From Pseudomonas koreensis (GTDB lineage: Bacteria > Pseudomonadota > Gammaproteobacteria > Pseudomonadales > Pseudomonadaceae), in NCBI RefSeq assembly GCF_025447595.1, contig NZ_JAOEJU010000001.1, positions 620,001 to 684,000 on the forward strand: 64,000 bases of DNA. The letters are read 5' to 3'. Each line of letters opens with the position of its first letter. Position 1 is the first letter of the stretch. Below the pieces are notes generated by a model that worked only from the letters and a program-made list of their open reading frames with translations, was not told where the DNA came from and did not search any database. Below, piece by piece: positions 54,290-62,133 of the stretch. A program made the translations under genes and the position numbers.

Positions 54290-54313
54290 TCCGTTTTTGT
54301 TTCAACGTTCACA
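54290..54313 (-). repeat. Right terminal inverted repeat of the transposon
   Basis: Reads, on the minus strand, TGTGAACGTTGAAA then two differing bases then AAAACGGA, 22 of 24 identical to the left end at 37773-37796. Confidence 0.93.
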
Positions 54314-54318
54314 AGGGC
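54314..54318. repeat. Target-site duplication, right copy (AGGGC)
   Basis: Identical to 37768-37772. Joining 37772 to 54319 restores the empty site between the SDR and cupin genes. Confidence 0.93.
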
Positions 54319-54528
54319 GAACGGTCAATTCAGGCAAAGTCTGGTTTTCGGGGCTGATGACCGATGGTGAAGTTCCGCTCAGATACATTATTTAACATAA
54401 TATACATTACACGTAACAAAGTATTACGGAGCCAGCCGGATTGCGCACACCATTTCAATCTCCAGCGTCGCTCTCAAATGGTCTGAGCCTTGATGCCTAC
54501 AGATCTCTCTATTTGAAATGTGCCGCTC

Positions 54529-55044
54529 TCAATCCTCGCCACGCGTCAGCTTTTCAATCAGCGCTCGATGTTGCGGATACTGCGCTGTGAGTTTCTGCCG
54601 ATTCCCCATTTCCATATCTGCGAAATCAAATCCTGGTGAAACCGCTTCGCTGATCAAACCGAATTCGTTCGGACCATCGCGTAGCCTGGACGCTTTCCAG
54701 ATTCCGCCCGGTACGTGCAACTGCAAATGTTGCCCAGCCAGAATGTCGTTACCCATCACGAATGTCTGCTGCGAGCCGTCGGCATGAATCAGGCTGTACT
54801 CGATGGCGTCGCCCAGATGGAAATAATGCAGGATGTCCGACTGGTTGAAATGAAACTGGCCCACTGGGGACTCTTTAGTCAGCAGGTAATAAATGGACGT
54901 CATCAAATAACGTTGGCCTGCATCGGTTTCAATCATGTTCCGATGGTCTGGCTGGTAGGTTCGGCGGAAAAAGCCACCCTCAATGTGAGGTTCGAGGTCC
55001 AGTGTTGAAATCACATCCTGGGCGCGTAACGGGCGGTTAATCAT
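54529..55044 (-). CDS. Cupin protein of the DUF985 (cupin_5) family
   Basis: 171 residues. MINRPLRAQDVISTLDLEPHIEGGFFRRTYQPDHR, then SIYYLLTKESPVGQFHFNQSDILHYFHLGDAIEYSLIHADGSQQTFVMGNDILAGQHLQLHVPGGIWKASRL and ISEAVSPGFDFADMEMG. These are the conserved blocks of DUF985 cupins, including the His-rich HFNQSDILHYF strand. Cytoplasmic; possibly a sugar-nucleotide epimerase-like or metal-binding fold, with role unknown. It is now 215 bp from the transposon end and was originally downstream and convergent to the SDR gene. Confidence 0.9.
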   Translation of the reverse strand: MINRPLRAQDVISTLDLEPHIEGGFFRRTYQPDHRNMIETDAGQRYLMTSIYYLLTKESPVGQFHFNQSDILHYFHLGDAIEYSLIHADGSQQTFVMGNDILAGQHLQLHVPGGIWKASRLRDGPNEFGLISEAVSPGFDFADMEMGNRQKLTAQYPQHRALIEKLTRGED

Positions 55045-55294
55045 CGAATTTTCTCTCTATTTTCAATACTTATTGTAATAACTCTACTAAACGACCATTT
55101 AGCGTAGTTATAAATAATTCTGTGAATTACTCAATGCTCCCCCCAATTGTCGGCGGAAAGAGCGGCGGCGCCCCTCCTCCGCATTTCGTCTTCATTATTG
55201 ACTTTAAATCAAATTAATTTGGCTCACACAGGGCTTAATCTGCACATCCAAACTGCGCAGACTGCGAACCATTGAACACTCACTGGATCGCACC

Positions 55295-56254
55295 ATGCCT
55301 CTTTCTTCGCCCTCGTGCTCCGCACTCGCCCGTTTGACCGCCGGTGGATTCAGCATCGGCATCGAAGCTCCGCTCGACAACGACTGGACGCCAGCCGGAG
55401 AACACGCACGCCAGCTATCCGGTCGCCTTCCGGGCGAACCGGATCTGCAGCGTCACGCCGATCTGGCACGACTCGCCGACAATCTTGGCTTTCGTGCCCT
55501 ATGGATACGCGACGTGCCGGTCTACGACCCGTCCTTCGGTGACGCCGCTCAGGTGTTCGAGGTGTTTTCCTATCTCGGTTACCTTGCCGGGATCACCCGC
55601 GACATCCTGCTCGGAACCGCTGCGGTGGTGCTGCCGATCCGCGAACCGTTGCTGACGTTGAAAGCGGCAGCGACCGTGCAGCATTTAAGTGGCAACCGCT
55701 TGCTGCTCGGCGTCGCCAGTGGTGACCGGCCAGTGGAATACCCGTTGTTTGGTCGCGATTTCGATAACCGGGGCAACAACTTCCGTGAGCAGGTCGCGCT
55801 TCTGCGCAATGGCGCGACGTCGCGGCTGCCCTCCGGGCTGGCGGTGCTGCCCGCGCTTTCATCGCCACTGCCGTTGCTCGTGGCCGGCCTGGCTCAGCAG
55901 AGTCCGGACTGGATCGGCCAGCACATGGACGGAAGTCTGGCCTATCCGGGCTCACCCAGCGACCACGCGCGCCGCATAGCAGCCTGGCGCGCAGTGGCGG
56001 GATCAAAACCGTACGCCACCTTCATCCACGTGGATCTGGACGAAAGCCCCGACGCTCCCTTGCAACGCTGGCGCTTCGGTTTTCGCTCAGGCCGCGATGC
56101 GCTTATCGCTGAACTTCATGCGTTGCGCGCCATTGGTGTCGATCATGTAAGCCTGCATTTTCGTCGTAACCGCCGCCCCCTCGACGAGACGCTTCGCGAG
56201 ATCGCCGAATACGTATTGCCCCATTTCCATACCCCGATAAGTGGTCAGAGCTGA
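55295..56254 (+). CDS. LLM-class flavin-dependent oxidoreductase
   Basis: 319 residues of the luciferase-like TIM-barrel family (GGFSIGIEAPLDNDWTPAGE, HADLARLADNLGFRALWIRDVPVYDPSFGDAAQVFEVFSYLGYLAGITRDILLGTAAVVLPIREPLLTLKAAATVQHLSGNRLLLGVASGDRPVEYPLFG). F420 or FMN is the usual cofactor; in Pseudomonas FMN. The region resembles TIGR03571-type members. It begins a block with the secreted cyclase-family gene 120 bp downstream. Substrate unknown. Confidence 0.9.
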   Translation: MPLSSPSCSALARLTAGGFSIGIEAPLDNDWTPAGEHARQLSGRLPGEPDLQRHADLARLADNLGFRALWIRDVPVYDPSFGDAAQVFEVFSYLGYLAGITRDILLGTAAVVLPIREPLLTLKAAATVQHLSGNRLLLGVASGDRPVEYPLFGRDFDNRGNNFREQVALLRNGATSRLPSGLAVLPALSSPLPLLVAGLAQQSPDWIGQHMDGSLAYPGSPSDHARRIAAWRAVAGSKPYATFIHVDLDESPDAPLQRWRFGFRSGRDALIAELHALRAIGVDHVSLHFRRNRRPLDETLREIAEYVLPHFHTPISGQS

Positions 56255-56374
56255 TCGACGTCGATCACTCACTCGCAACAAACCCTTTCTAGCCAGCACG
56301 TCTGCGTCCCTCGCGCGGAGCTAAACCCGCACGACCGCAAGATCTGCTCGGCTGAAAAATACCGGAGATACACA

Positions 56375-57313
56375 ATGAAGACATTTTCAAAACTTGCCCT
56401 CGCGGCCCTGTTACCACTTGCCATACAGGCCGCCTCCGCAGCGGACTGGTATCCGTCCGCATATGGTCCGAACGATGAAATCGGCGCCGCCAACCTGTTG
56501 ACCCCGGATGTCGTCAAGCAGGCGGTCGGCCTGGTCAAGACAGGCAAGACTTATCCGCTGGCCGTCCCCGTGGACAAGAACCTTCCGGCATTCCGCCATC
56601 GCAGCTTCCGTCTGTACAACGTGCAGGTCGGGCAGCAGGCCGGAAAATCACTGGGCCCGAACAAATTCACCTTCAACGATGAACTGGTAAACGCCTGGAC
56701 CGGCGTTGGCACCCAGCTCAACGGGATCGGCCATATCGGCATCGACAACGTGTACTACAACGGCAACAAGGCGGCAGACTTTGTGACGGTTGATGGCGTC
56801 ACCAGACTCGGCGTCGAGAAAGTGCCGCCGATGGTGACCCGCGGCGTGGTGCTGGACATGACCGCCCATTACAACAAGGCCATCGTGCCCGGTGGCACCG
56901 AGTTCAGCGTGGCCGATATCCAGGCAGTGTTGAAGAAGCAAGGCCTGACGCTGCGTAAGGGTGATGTGGTGCTGTTCAACACCGGCTGGCTGGAATTGAT
57001 CGGCAAGGACAACCAGCAGTTCCTGGAAGTGGAACCCGGTATCGGCATGGAAGCAGCGCAGTGGCTGGCAGACCAGGGGATCGTCGCTTTCGGCGGCGAC
57101 ACCTGGGCCTCCGAGGTTTATCCGAACCCACAGGGCAAGGACGAATTCCCGGTCAACCAGTACATGCTCGCCAAGCGCGGCATCTACAACCTGGAACTGA
57201 TCGACAGCCGTGCGCTGGTGCACGACAAGGCCTGGGAGTTCCTGTTCGTGCTCGGCCAGCCGCTTTATGTTGGCTCGACTCAAGTCAACATCAATCCGGT
57301 TGCCATTCACTGA
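56375..57313 (+). CDS. Secreted cyclase-family (kynurenine formamidase-like) protein
   Basis: 312 residues with a signal peptide ending at AASAAD, so periplasmic. The cyclase fold (PF04199) is indicated by YGPNDEIGAANLLTPDVVKQAV, GVEKVPPMVTRGVVLDMT, LRKGDVVLFNTGWLE, GIGMEAAQWLADQGIVAFGGDTWASEV and LAKRGIYNLELIDSRALVHDKAWEFLFVLGQ. The usual HxGTHxDxxxH metal motif is altered to GVGTQLNGIGHIG, with Gln in place of the first motif His. Hydrolysis of an amide or lactone is expected from the family, but the changed motif makes metal use uncertain. Followed by a strong terminator. Confidence 0.85.
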   Translation: MKTFSKLALAALLPLAIQAASAADWYPSAYGPNDEIGAANLLTPDVVKQAVGLVKTGKTYPLAVPVDKNLPAFRHRSFRLYNVQVGQQAGKSLGPNKFTFNDELVNAWTGVGTQLNGIGHIGIDNVYYNGNKAADFVTVDGVTRLGVEKVPPMVTRGVVLDMTAHYNKAIVPGGTEFSVADIQAVLKKQGLTLRKGDVVLFNTGWLELIGKDNQQFLEVEPGIGMEAAQWLADQGIVAFGGDTWASEVYPNPQGKDEFPVNQYMLAKRGIYNLELIDSRALVHDKAWEFLFVLGQPLYVGSTQVNINPVAIH

Positions 57314-57334
57314 CCGCTCTATGACTGATCTCGG

Positions 57335-57364
57335 CCCGCAGCGAACCCTCTCGCTGCGGGCTTT
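57335..57364 (+). terminator. Rho-independent terminator of the cyclase gene
   Basis: Perfect 10-bp stem CCCGCAGCGA (57335-57344) and TCGCTGCGGG (57351-57360), 6-nt loop, followed by CTTTT. It lies 22 bp past the stop codon. Confidence 0.9.
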
Positions 57365-57485
57365 TATGGTTTGGCGAGTGCGCCATGCCCACCGCGAATG
57401 GCTGCGTAAAATAAAGAAGCTCGAACCGAGACTGGCCAAGTCGGGACCGCCCGAGTACAACGTGGAGCAGTTCCCTGGAGGTCCC

Positions 57486-58397
57486 ATGCAAGATCTACGT
57501 CAATTGCGCTACTTCGTCGCCGTCGCCGAATGTGAAAACGTCGGCCGCGCGGCGGAGCAGCTACACATTTCCCAGTCCCCCCTGAGCCGGCAGATCGCCC
57601 AACTCGAGGATCACCTCGGCCTGGCCCTGTTCGAACGGCGCAACCAGCGGCTGTTCCTGACCGTCGACGGACGCACCTTCCTGTCCGAAGCCCGCGCCCT
57701 GCTCAAGCATGCCGATCGACTGGAGTCGCTGGGCAAACGCCTGGGCCGTGGTGAGGAAGGCGGTCTGTGCATCGGCTACGTCAACCACGCCGTGCATGCC
57801 GGCGTGCTGCCCGGCGCTGTCCGGGCAATTCGTGGCGAACGTCCGCAGATCCATATCGCCCTCTATAACATGACCCCGCGCGAGCAGTTCGAAGGCCTGC
57901 GCCAGCGCAGCCTGGACATCGCCCTGGTCTGTGAGCCCCCGCCCGAAAACGATCCTGAGCTGCGTGCCCTGCCCGTGCTGGACGACCCCATGCTGCTGGC
58001 CATCCCCGCCGAACATCCGTTGGCAGCCAAGGCCGAACTTACGCCGGCCGACCTGCATGAACAGGAGTGGATCATCACCGGTGGGCAACCCGACCAGATC
58101 AACAAACGCGATGATTTTATTGCGCGCTGCGCCGATGCCGGCTTCACCCCGCGCCTGTCGCTGGAAGCGACCGACCCGCTGAGTGTGCTGGGGCTGGTGT
58201 CCGCAGGACTGGGGCTGGCCATGGTCCAAAGCAGCCTGGCCGCCAGTGCGGATGCGACGGTGGTTTTGCGTCAGCTTGACTGGTTCCGGCCCTGCGTACA
58301 GTTGTGGGCAGCCTGGCACCAGGTGGACTTGCGCCCGATCGTCGGTATTTTCCGCGAACAGGTGCTGGCATTGGCTGAGCAGACCCGAAAAGTCTGA
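57486..58397 (+). CDS. LysR-family regulator (intact copy)
   Basis: 303 residues from the ATG at 57486 (CCTGGAGG just upstream), the start expected from MQDLRQLRYFVAVAECENVGRAAEQLHISQSPLSRQIAQLEDHLGLALFERR. N-terminal winged helix-turn-helix (1-60) and effector domain (90-295: GLCIGYVNHAVHAGVLPGAVRAIRGERPQIHIALYNMTPREQFEGLRQRSLDIALV, LGLVSAGLGLAMVQSSL). It faces a disabled close paralogue ending at 58410, only 12 bp away. The likely targets are the LLM and cyclase genes upstream or the AKR/SRPBCC genes beyond; this is not shown by the sequence. Confidence 0.93.
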   Translation: MQDLRQLRYFVAVAECENVGRAAEQLHISQSPLSRQIAQLEDHLGLALFERRNQRLFLTVDGRTFLSEARALLKHADRLESLGKRLGRGEEGGLCIGYVNHAVHAGVLPGAVRAIRGERPQIHIALYNMTPREQFEGLRQRSLDIALVCEPPPENDPELRALPVLDDPMLLAIPAEHPLAAKAELTPADLHEQEWIITGGQPDQINKRDDFIARCADAGFTPRLSLEATDPLSVLGLVSAGLGLAMVQSSLAASADATVVLRQLDWFRPCVQLWAAWHQVDLRPIVGIFREQVLALAEQTRKV

Positions 58398-58409
58398 ATA
58401 CTGCGGTCC

Positions 58410-59306
58410 TTAAACCTGCGCACCCGCCAATACGATCTGACGAAAGTCGCCCACGATCGGACGCAGATCGACACGGTGCCAGGCCGCCCAAAGGTCGACG
58501 CTCTGCTGCAACCACGGCAACTCGCGCAGCACCACGTTTGGAGTGCTGTCGCCGCCAATGCTCTGCTGAATCAGCGCCAACCCCAAGCCTGCGGACACCA
58601 GTCCCAGCGCACTTAACGGTTCGGCAGCCTCCAGCCGGATCCGTGGTGCAAATCCTGCTTCCACGCAACGGGCCATGAAACGCTCACGTCGGTTGGGCGT
58701 CGCGTGTCCGTCGACCATGATCCAGTCCTGCTCGTGAAGGTCGATGGGGTTAATCTGCGCCTTGTCCGCCAGTGGGTGCCCGGAAGGTAGCGCGAGATAG
58801 AGCGGGTCTTTGAATACCGGCGTGACCAGCAGATCCGGATCACCCTCCGGTATCGGCTCGCACACCAGCGCGATATCGAGGCTGCGCTGACGCAAGCCTT
58901 CGAATTGCTCCTGGGCCGAAAGGTTGTACAGGGCGATATGAATGTTCGGTCGTTCCTCCCGCACCTAGCGCAATGCCTTGGGCAACACCCCGGCATGGAT
59001 AGCGTGGTTGACGTAGCCGATGCACAGTCCGCCCGACTCGCCCCTGCCCAGCCTGCGGCCGAGTGACTCCAGGCGTTCGGCGTGTTTGAGCAGGGCCTTG
59101 GCCTCGTGCAGGAAGGTGCGTCCGTCAGAGGTAATGCGCAGCCGTTGCTGGCTGCGTTCGAACAGCTGCAGACCCAGGCGTTCTTCGAGCTGGGCAATCT
59201 GCCGACTGAGCGGCGACTGGGAGATGTGCAGTTGTTCCGCCGCCTTGCCCACGTGTTCGAACTCAGCCACGGCGACGAAATAACGGAGTTGTCTGAAGTC
59301 CAGCGT
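58410..59306 (-). pseudogene. LysR-family regulator, inactivated paralogue
   Basis: A full LysR frame of 298 codons can be read from 59306 to 58410, closely similar throughout to the convergent intact gene (EHVGKAAEQLHISQSPLSRQIAQLEERLG; GLCIGYVNHAIHAGVLP). Two lesions stand out. The expected start reads ACG CTG GAC TTC, with no ATG, GTG or TTG at the right place. In the effector domain a TAG stop (58965-58967) follows LPKALR, where the paralogue has Ala. Everything downstream (VREERPNIHIALYNLSAQEQFEGLRQRSLDIALV) stays in frame, so only point changes occurred. A 184-codon fragment could restart after the stop but has no DNA-binding part. Confidence 0.85.
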
Positions 59307-59404
59307 ATAAGCCTTCGAAAATGAAAAAAGCCGTGATTAACGGCGGATTCGGATGCAAGGCTGGCGTTGAGGCCTGGGGCCGCTCTGCGACCCCAGGTCA
59401 TCGA

Positions 59405-59815
59405 TCAACCTTTCAGTGCCTGCTTCAGGGCGGCCAGGCCATCCTGATAGATAGTGGTGAACATCGCTGTCGCTTCGGCATCGCTGACACCGACCGGCAC
59501 AAACGAGCCAGACCATTCCACGCGAGCCCCTTGGCCAACCGACACCACACGCAGGGTCGACTGGTAGTCGCGAACCGGCGCCGGACCTTGAAGAATGGTG
59601 TAGCTGTAGCTGCGCCCGGCTTCGTTGAAGTCCAGCAGACGTTCAATGATGGTGTCGCCGTCGATGCTCTTGAGCGTGCGTACGCGGCCACCTTCGCTCA
59701 GGGCGCTTTGCGGAATGAACGGCAGCCAGTCAGGCAGCGCGTCGAAGCCGCCAATCAGTTGCCAGACACGGTCGGCATCGATGTGAAGGTCGATGGAAGA
59801 TTGTGCAGTTGCCAT
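59405..59815 (-). CDS. SRPBCC-family protein
   Basis: 136 residues from the ATG at 59815 (AGGAGAA upstream), a better start than 59881. Polyketide-cyclase/dehydrase-like START-type fold: SSIDLHIDADRVWQLIGGFDALPDWLPFIPQSALSEGGRVRTLKSIDGDTIIERLLDFNEAGRSYSYTILQGPAPVRDYQSTLRVVSVGQGARVEWSGSF. These small proteins bind hydrophobic ligands. It follows the aldo/keto reductase gene by 72 bp on the same strand and is probably in its transcript. Ligand unknown. Confidence 0.9.
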   Translation of the reverse strand: MATAQSSIDLHIDADRVWQLIGGFDALPDWLPFIPQSALSEGGRVRTLKSIDGDTIIERLLDFNEAGRSYSYTILQGPAPVRDYQSTLRVVSVGQGARVEWSGSFVPVGVSDAEATAMFTTIYQDGLAALKQALKG

Positions 59816-59887
59816 GATATTTCTCCTGGGGTTCAACCCCGATGATTCGTTAAGGACAGGGCCGCGACGCGGCCCCGCCAAGTCATT

Positions 59888-60898
59888 TCAAACAGCAGGA
59901 ACAGGCGCCAGGGCGTTGATCAGCCCTTGCTGACGCAGGTCGCTCCAGAAAGCGGCCGGGATGACGGCGCTCAGCGCTGCAAGGTCTTCGTTGGCGTGCA
60001 ATGGACGGGTCGAGCCCGGGATTGCGGCAATCACGGCCGGGTGGGCCAGAGCGAATTGCAGGGCGGCAGCCTTGACGTCGACACCATGGGCACGGGCGAT
60101 CGTGCGGATACGCTCAAGCTTCTCCAGTACCGGCTGGGTGGCTTTCTGGTACTCGAAGTGCTCGCCACCGGCAGTGACGCCAGAGCTGTAAGGTCCGCCG
60201 ACGACGATGCCAACGCCCTGCTCCACCGCTTGCGGCATGACACGTTGCAGAGCGCGGTCGTGATCCAGCAGCGAGTAACGGCCGGCGAGCAGGAAGCCAT
60301 CGGGACGCGGCTCGTCCAGGTCGAGGGTCAGCTCGATCGGCTCGACCCGGTTCACACCCAGGCCCCACGCCTTGATCACGCCTTCTTCACGCAGACGGGT
60401 GAGGACACGGAACGCCCCTTTGCGTGCGGTTTCGAAACGCTCCAGCCACTCGTCACCGTAAAAGTCCTGGGCGATGTCGTGGATCCAGACGATGTCCAGG
60501 CGGTCGGTCTTCAGACGGCGCAGGCTGTCCTCGATGGAACGCAGGGTGGCGTCGGCGCTGTAGTCGTTGACGATGCGGTTACGGTTGCCGTACTCGAACA
60601 GGCCGCTCTTCTCGCCCAGCTCACGGCTGGCAGGGTCTTCCAGTTCGTCGAGGATGATCCGGCCGACCTTGGTGCTAAGCACGTATTCGTCGCGAGGACG
60701 ACCGACCAGAGCATTGCCCAGACGCGATTCGGAGAGACCGGCACCGTAGAACGGCGCGGTGTCGAAGTAACGCACACCATTGTCCCAGGCAGCGTCGACG
60801 GTGGCTTGCACCTCGGCCTCTGGCACATTGCGGAACATGTTGCCCAGTGGTGCGGCGCCGAAGCCCAGTGGATTGGCGATGAGGGATTTGAGGTTCAT
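59888..60898 (-). CDS. Aldo/keto reductase
   Basis: 336 residues of the AKR family, of the type annotated as D-threo-aldose dehydrogenase or pyridoxal/galactose dehydrogenase. Visible: GFGAAPLGNMFRNVPEAEVQATVDAAWDNGVRYFDTAPFYGAGLSESRLG with catalytic Asp46 and Tyr51, LSTKVGR (Lys), LDIVWIHD (His), then AHGVDVKAAALQFALAHPAVIAAIPGSTRP for NAD(P) binding. Cytoplasmic. First gene of a probable two-gene unit with the SRPBCC gene. The substrate is an aldehyde or sugar lactol; which one is not evident. Confidence 0.92.
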   Translation of the reverse strand: MNLKSLIANPLGFGAAPLGNMFRNVPEAEVQATVDAAWDNGVRYFDTAPFYGAGLSESRLGNALVGRPRDEYVLSTKVGRIILDELEDPASRELGEKSGLFEYGNRNRIVNDYSADATLRSIEDSLRRLKTDRLDIVWIHDIAQDFYGDEWLERFETARKGAFRVLTRLREEGVIKAWGLGVNRVEPIELTLDLDEPRPDGFLLAGRYSLLDHDRALQRVMPQAVEQGVGIVVGGPYSSGVTAGGEHFEYQKATQPVLEKLERIRTIARAHGVDVKAAALQFALAHPAVIAAIPGSTRPLHANEDLAALSAVIPAAFWSDLRQQGLINALAPVPAV

Positions 60899-61065
60899 TG
60901 AGTGCTTTCCTGATAAGGGGAGTTGGTTATGAACTCCGATGGCGGCAATCCTATGCCGCCCCTACCAAGACCGTCCAAGTCATAATTCGACAGACTTGAG
61001 ACCTTTTTAGCATCATCAAGATTCGCGTCGTGAAGATGCACTCGAACCCTTCTTCTCCCACATCT

Positions 61066-61971
61066 TCAGTTTCGCGAACGCTTCAAGGTTTCGCTCGGAA
61101 ACTCCTTGAACAACGCCCGATAACTGCTTGAAAACCTTCCCAAATGCCAGAACGACCAGTTCATCGCGACCTCCGCCACTGTAGTCTCCGAAGGCGAACG
61201 TTTGAGCAATTCGCGCCGCGCACTATTCAGCCTGCGCAACCGCAGCCAATGGGTCGGTGACATCCCCGTGTACGCCTTGAAGGTCTGCTGCAACTGGCGC
61301 AGAGATACGCCTGCAACCCGCGACAACTCCAGCAAATTGAGGGTTTCATCCGGTGAATCCGCGGCCCACTCCCCGACTCTTTTGAGGGTCGTGCGCTCTT
61401 CGGCACGGCGCTGCAGACCACCGCGATCCAGGCATACGCTCGCGTTGTCGAGGATGAACAAACAGTCCTCCAGCAACTGCTGGGTCAGCGCCTCTTTGCT
61501 TGGCTGATCAAGGGTTTGCGACAACTTCGTGAGAGTCGAGCTTAACCAGCGACTGAACAATCCGTTCTGCGCGCCATTGAGCGGCGCCATGAACAGACCT
61601 TCCAGCCTGGCCACGTCCAGCCCGTTGCGCTGGACGAAATCCGGACCGAACACCACGGCAATTTCCTGGTAGTTCTCCGGAGTGATCCAGATGTTTCGGC
61701 TCTCTTCATTCAACAGATAAAGCGCGTTGTCGCTGCGATCAAAACAGAACGCCAGAGCACCCGATGGCGCGCTGAAATTCTGTTCGACCCGGGTGTTCAT
61801 CTGTTCTTCGTAAACCTCGACGCCCTGCAAATCCAGATAGCGGATCTGCCCGGCGAAATGCCCCGGCGACATCTGCTGGTAATGCTGGACCCAACCCGGT
61901 GTGGCGCGGATTTGCTCAGTGACATCGGCGGTGTTGAAAGCTTGAACCTGGAGCGGATTACACGTCGTCAT
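61066..61971 (-). CDS. AraC-family regulator (EutR-like)
   Basis: 301 residues. A beta-rich N-terminal sensor (around 20-150: GHFAGQIRYLDLQGVEVYEEQMNTRVEQNFSAPSGALAFCFD) is followed by a helical linker and a C-terminal pair of helix-turn-helix motifs (LNLLELSRVAGVSLRQLQQTFKAYTGMSPTHWLRLRRLNSARRELL and TTVAEVAMNWSFWHLGRFSSSYRALFKEFPSETL), the form seen in EutR-like regulators. Divergent from the polyamine gene at 62134 across 162 bp, so control of polyamine use is possible; the neighbouring AKR unit is another candidate. Confidence 0.9.
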   Translation of the reverse strand: MTTCNPLQVQAFNTADVTEQIRATPGWVQHYQQMSPGHFAGQIRYLDLQGVEVYEEQMNTRVEQNFSAPSGALAFCFDRSDNALYLLNEESRNIWITPENYQEIAVVFGPDFVQRNGLDVARLEGLFMAPLNGAQNGLFSRWLSSTLTKLSQTLDQPSKEALTQQLLEDCLFILDNASVCLDRGGLQRRAEERTTLKRVGEWAADSPDETLNLLELSRVAGVSLRQLQQTFKAYTGMSPTHWLRLRRLNSARRELLKRSPSETTVAEVAMNWSFWHLGRFSSSYRALFKEFPSETLKRSRN

Positions 61972-62133
61972 GGGAGACCTTGCGCACTCTTTTGGTGCGC
62001 TTTGGTGCTGCTGAAAGTGGATAGATGGAACAACAAGGCCCGCCCAAGATAGTCGTCAACGCGCCACAGGGGAAGCCTGCGCAAGATGAAACCGCACTTC
62101 CCCCGCGTCAACAAAACCAACGACGAGGTCTTT

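Larger units (their letters stand above)
37773..54313 (+). mobile_element. Tn7/Tn5053-superfamily transposon, complete, 16,541 bp
   Basis: Both ends are visible: TGTGAACGTTGAAA at 37773 and its inverted copy ending at 54313, with 22 of 24 terminal bases matching, bounded by the direct repeat AGGGC. The transposition operon (tniA, tniB, a degenerate ATPase, tniQ) is at the left end. A degenerate tyrosine-recombinase-like gene and several transposase-binding-type repeats are at the right end. Cargo between includes HTH, metallophosphoesterase, DUF3800, antitoxin-domain, TIR-domain and TPR genes. No TnsA, serine resolvase, Cas gene or CRISPR array was found. The element is AT-richer than the flanking chromosome, in keeping with transfer from outside. 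Inserted between an SDR gene and a cupin gene. Confidence 0.95.

Noticed and set aside
37773..54313. Possibility that the TniQ element is a CRISPR-associated transposon
   Set aside because: No Cas gene and no array of regularly spaced repeats was seen anywhere in the element or its flanks, and TniQ lies directly with tniB as in ordinary elements.
59373..59397. CCTGGGG...CCCCAGG stem near the SRPBCC stop
   Set aside because: Seven-bp stem with an 11-nt loop and no T-run on the minus strand; too weak to call a terminator.
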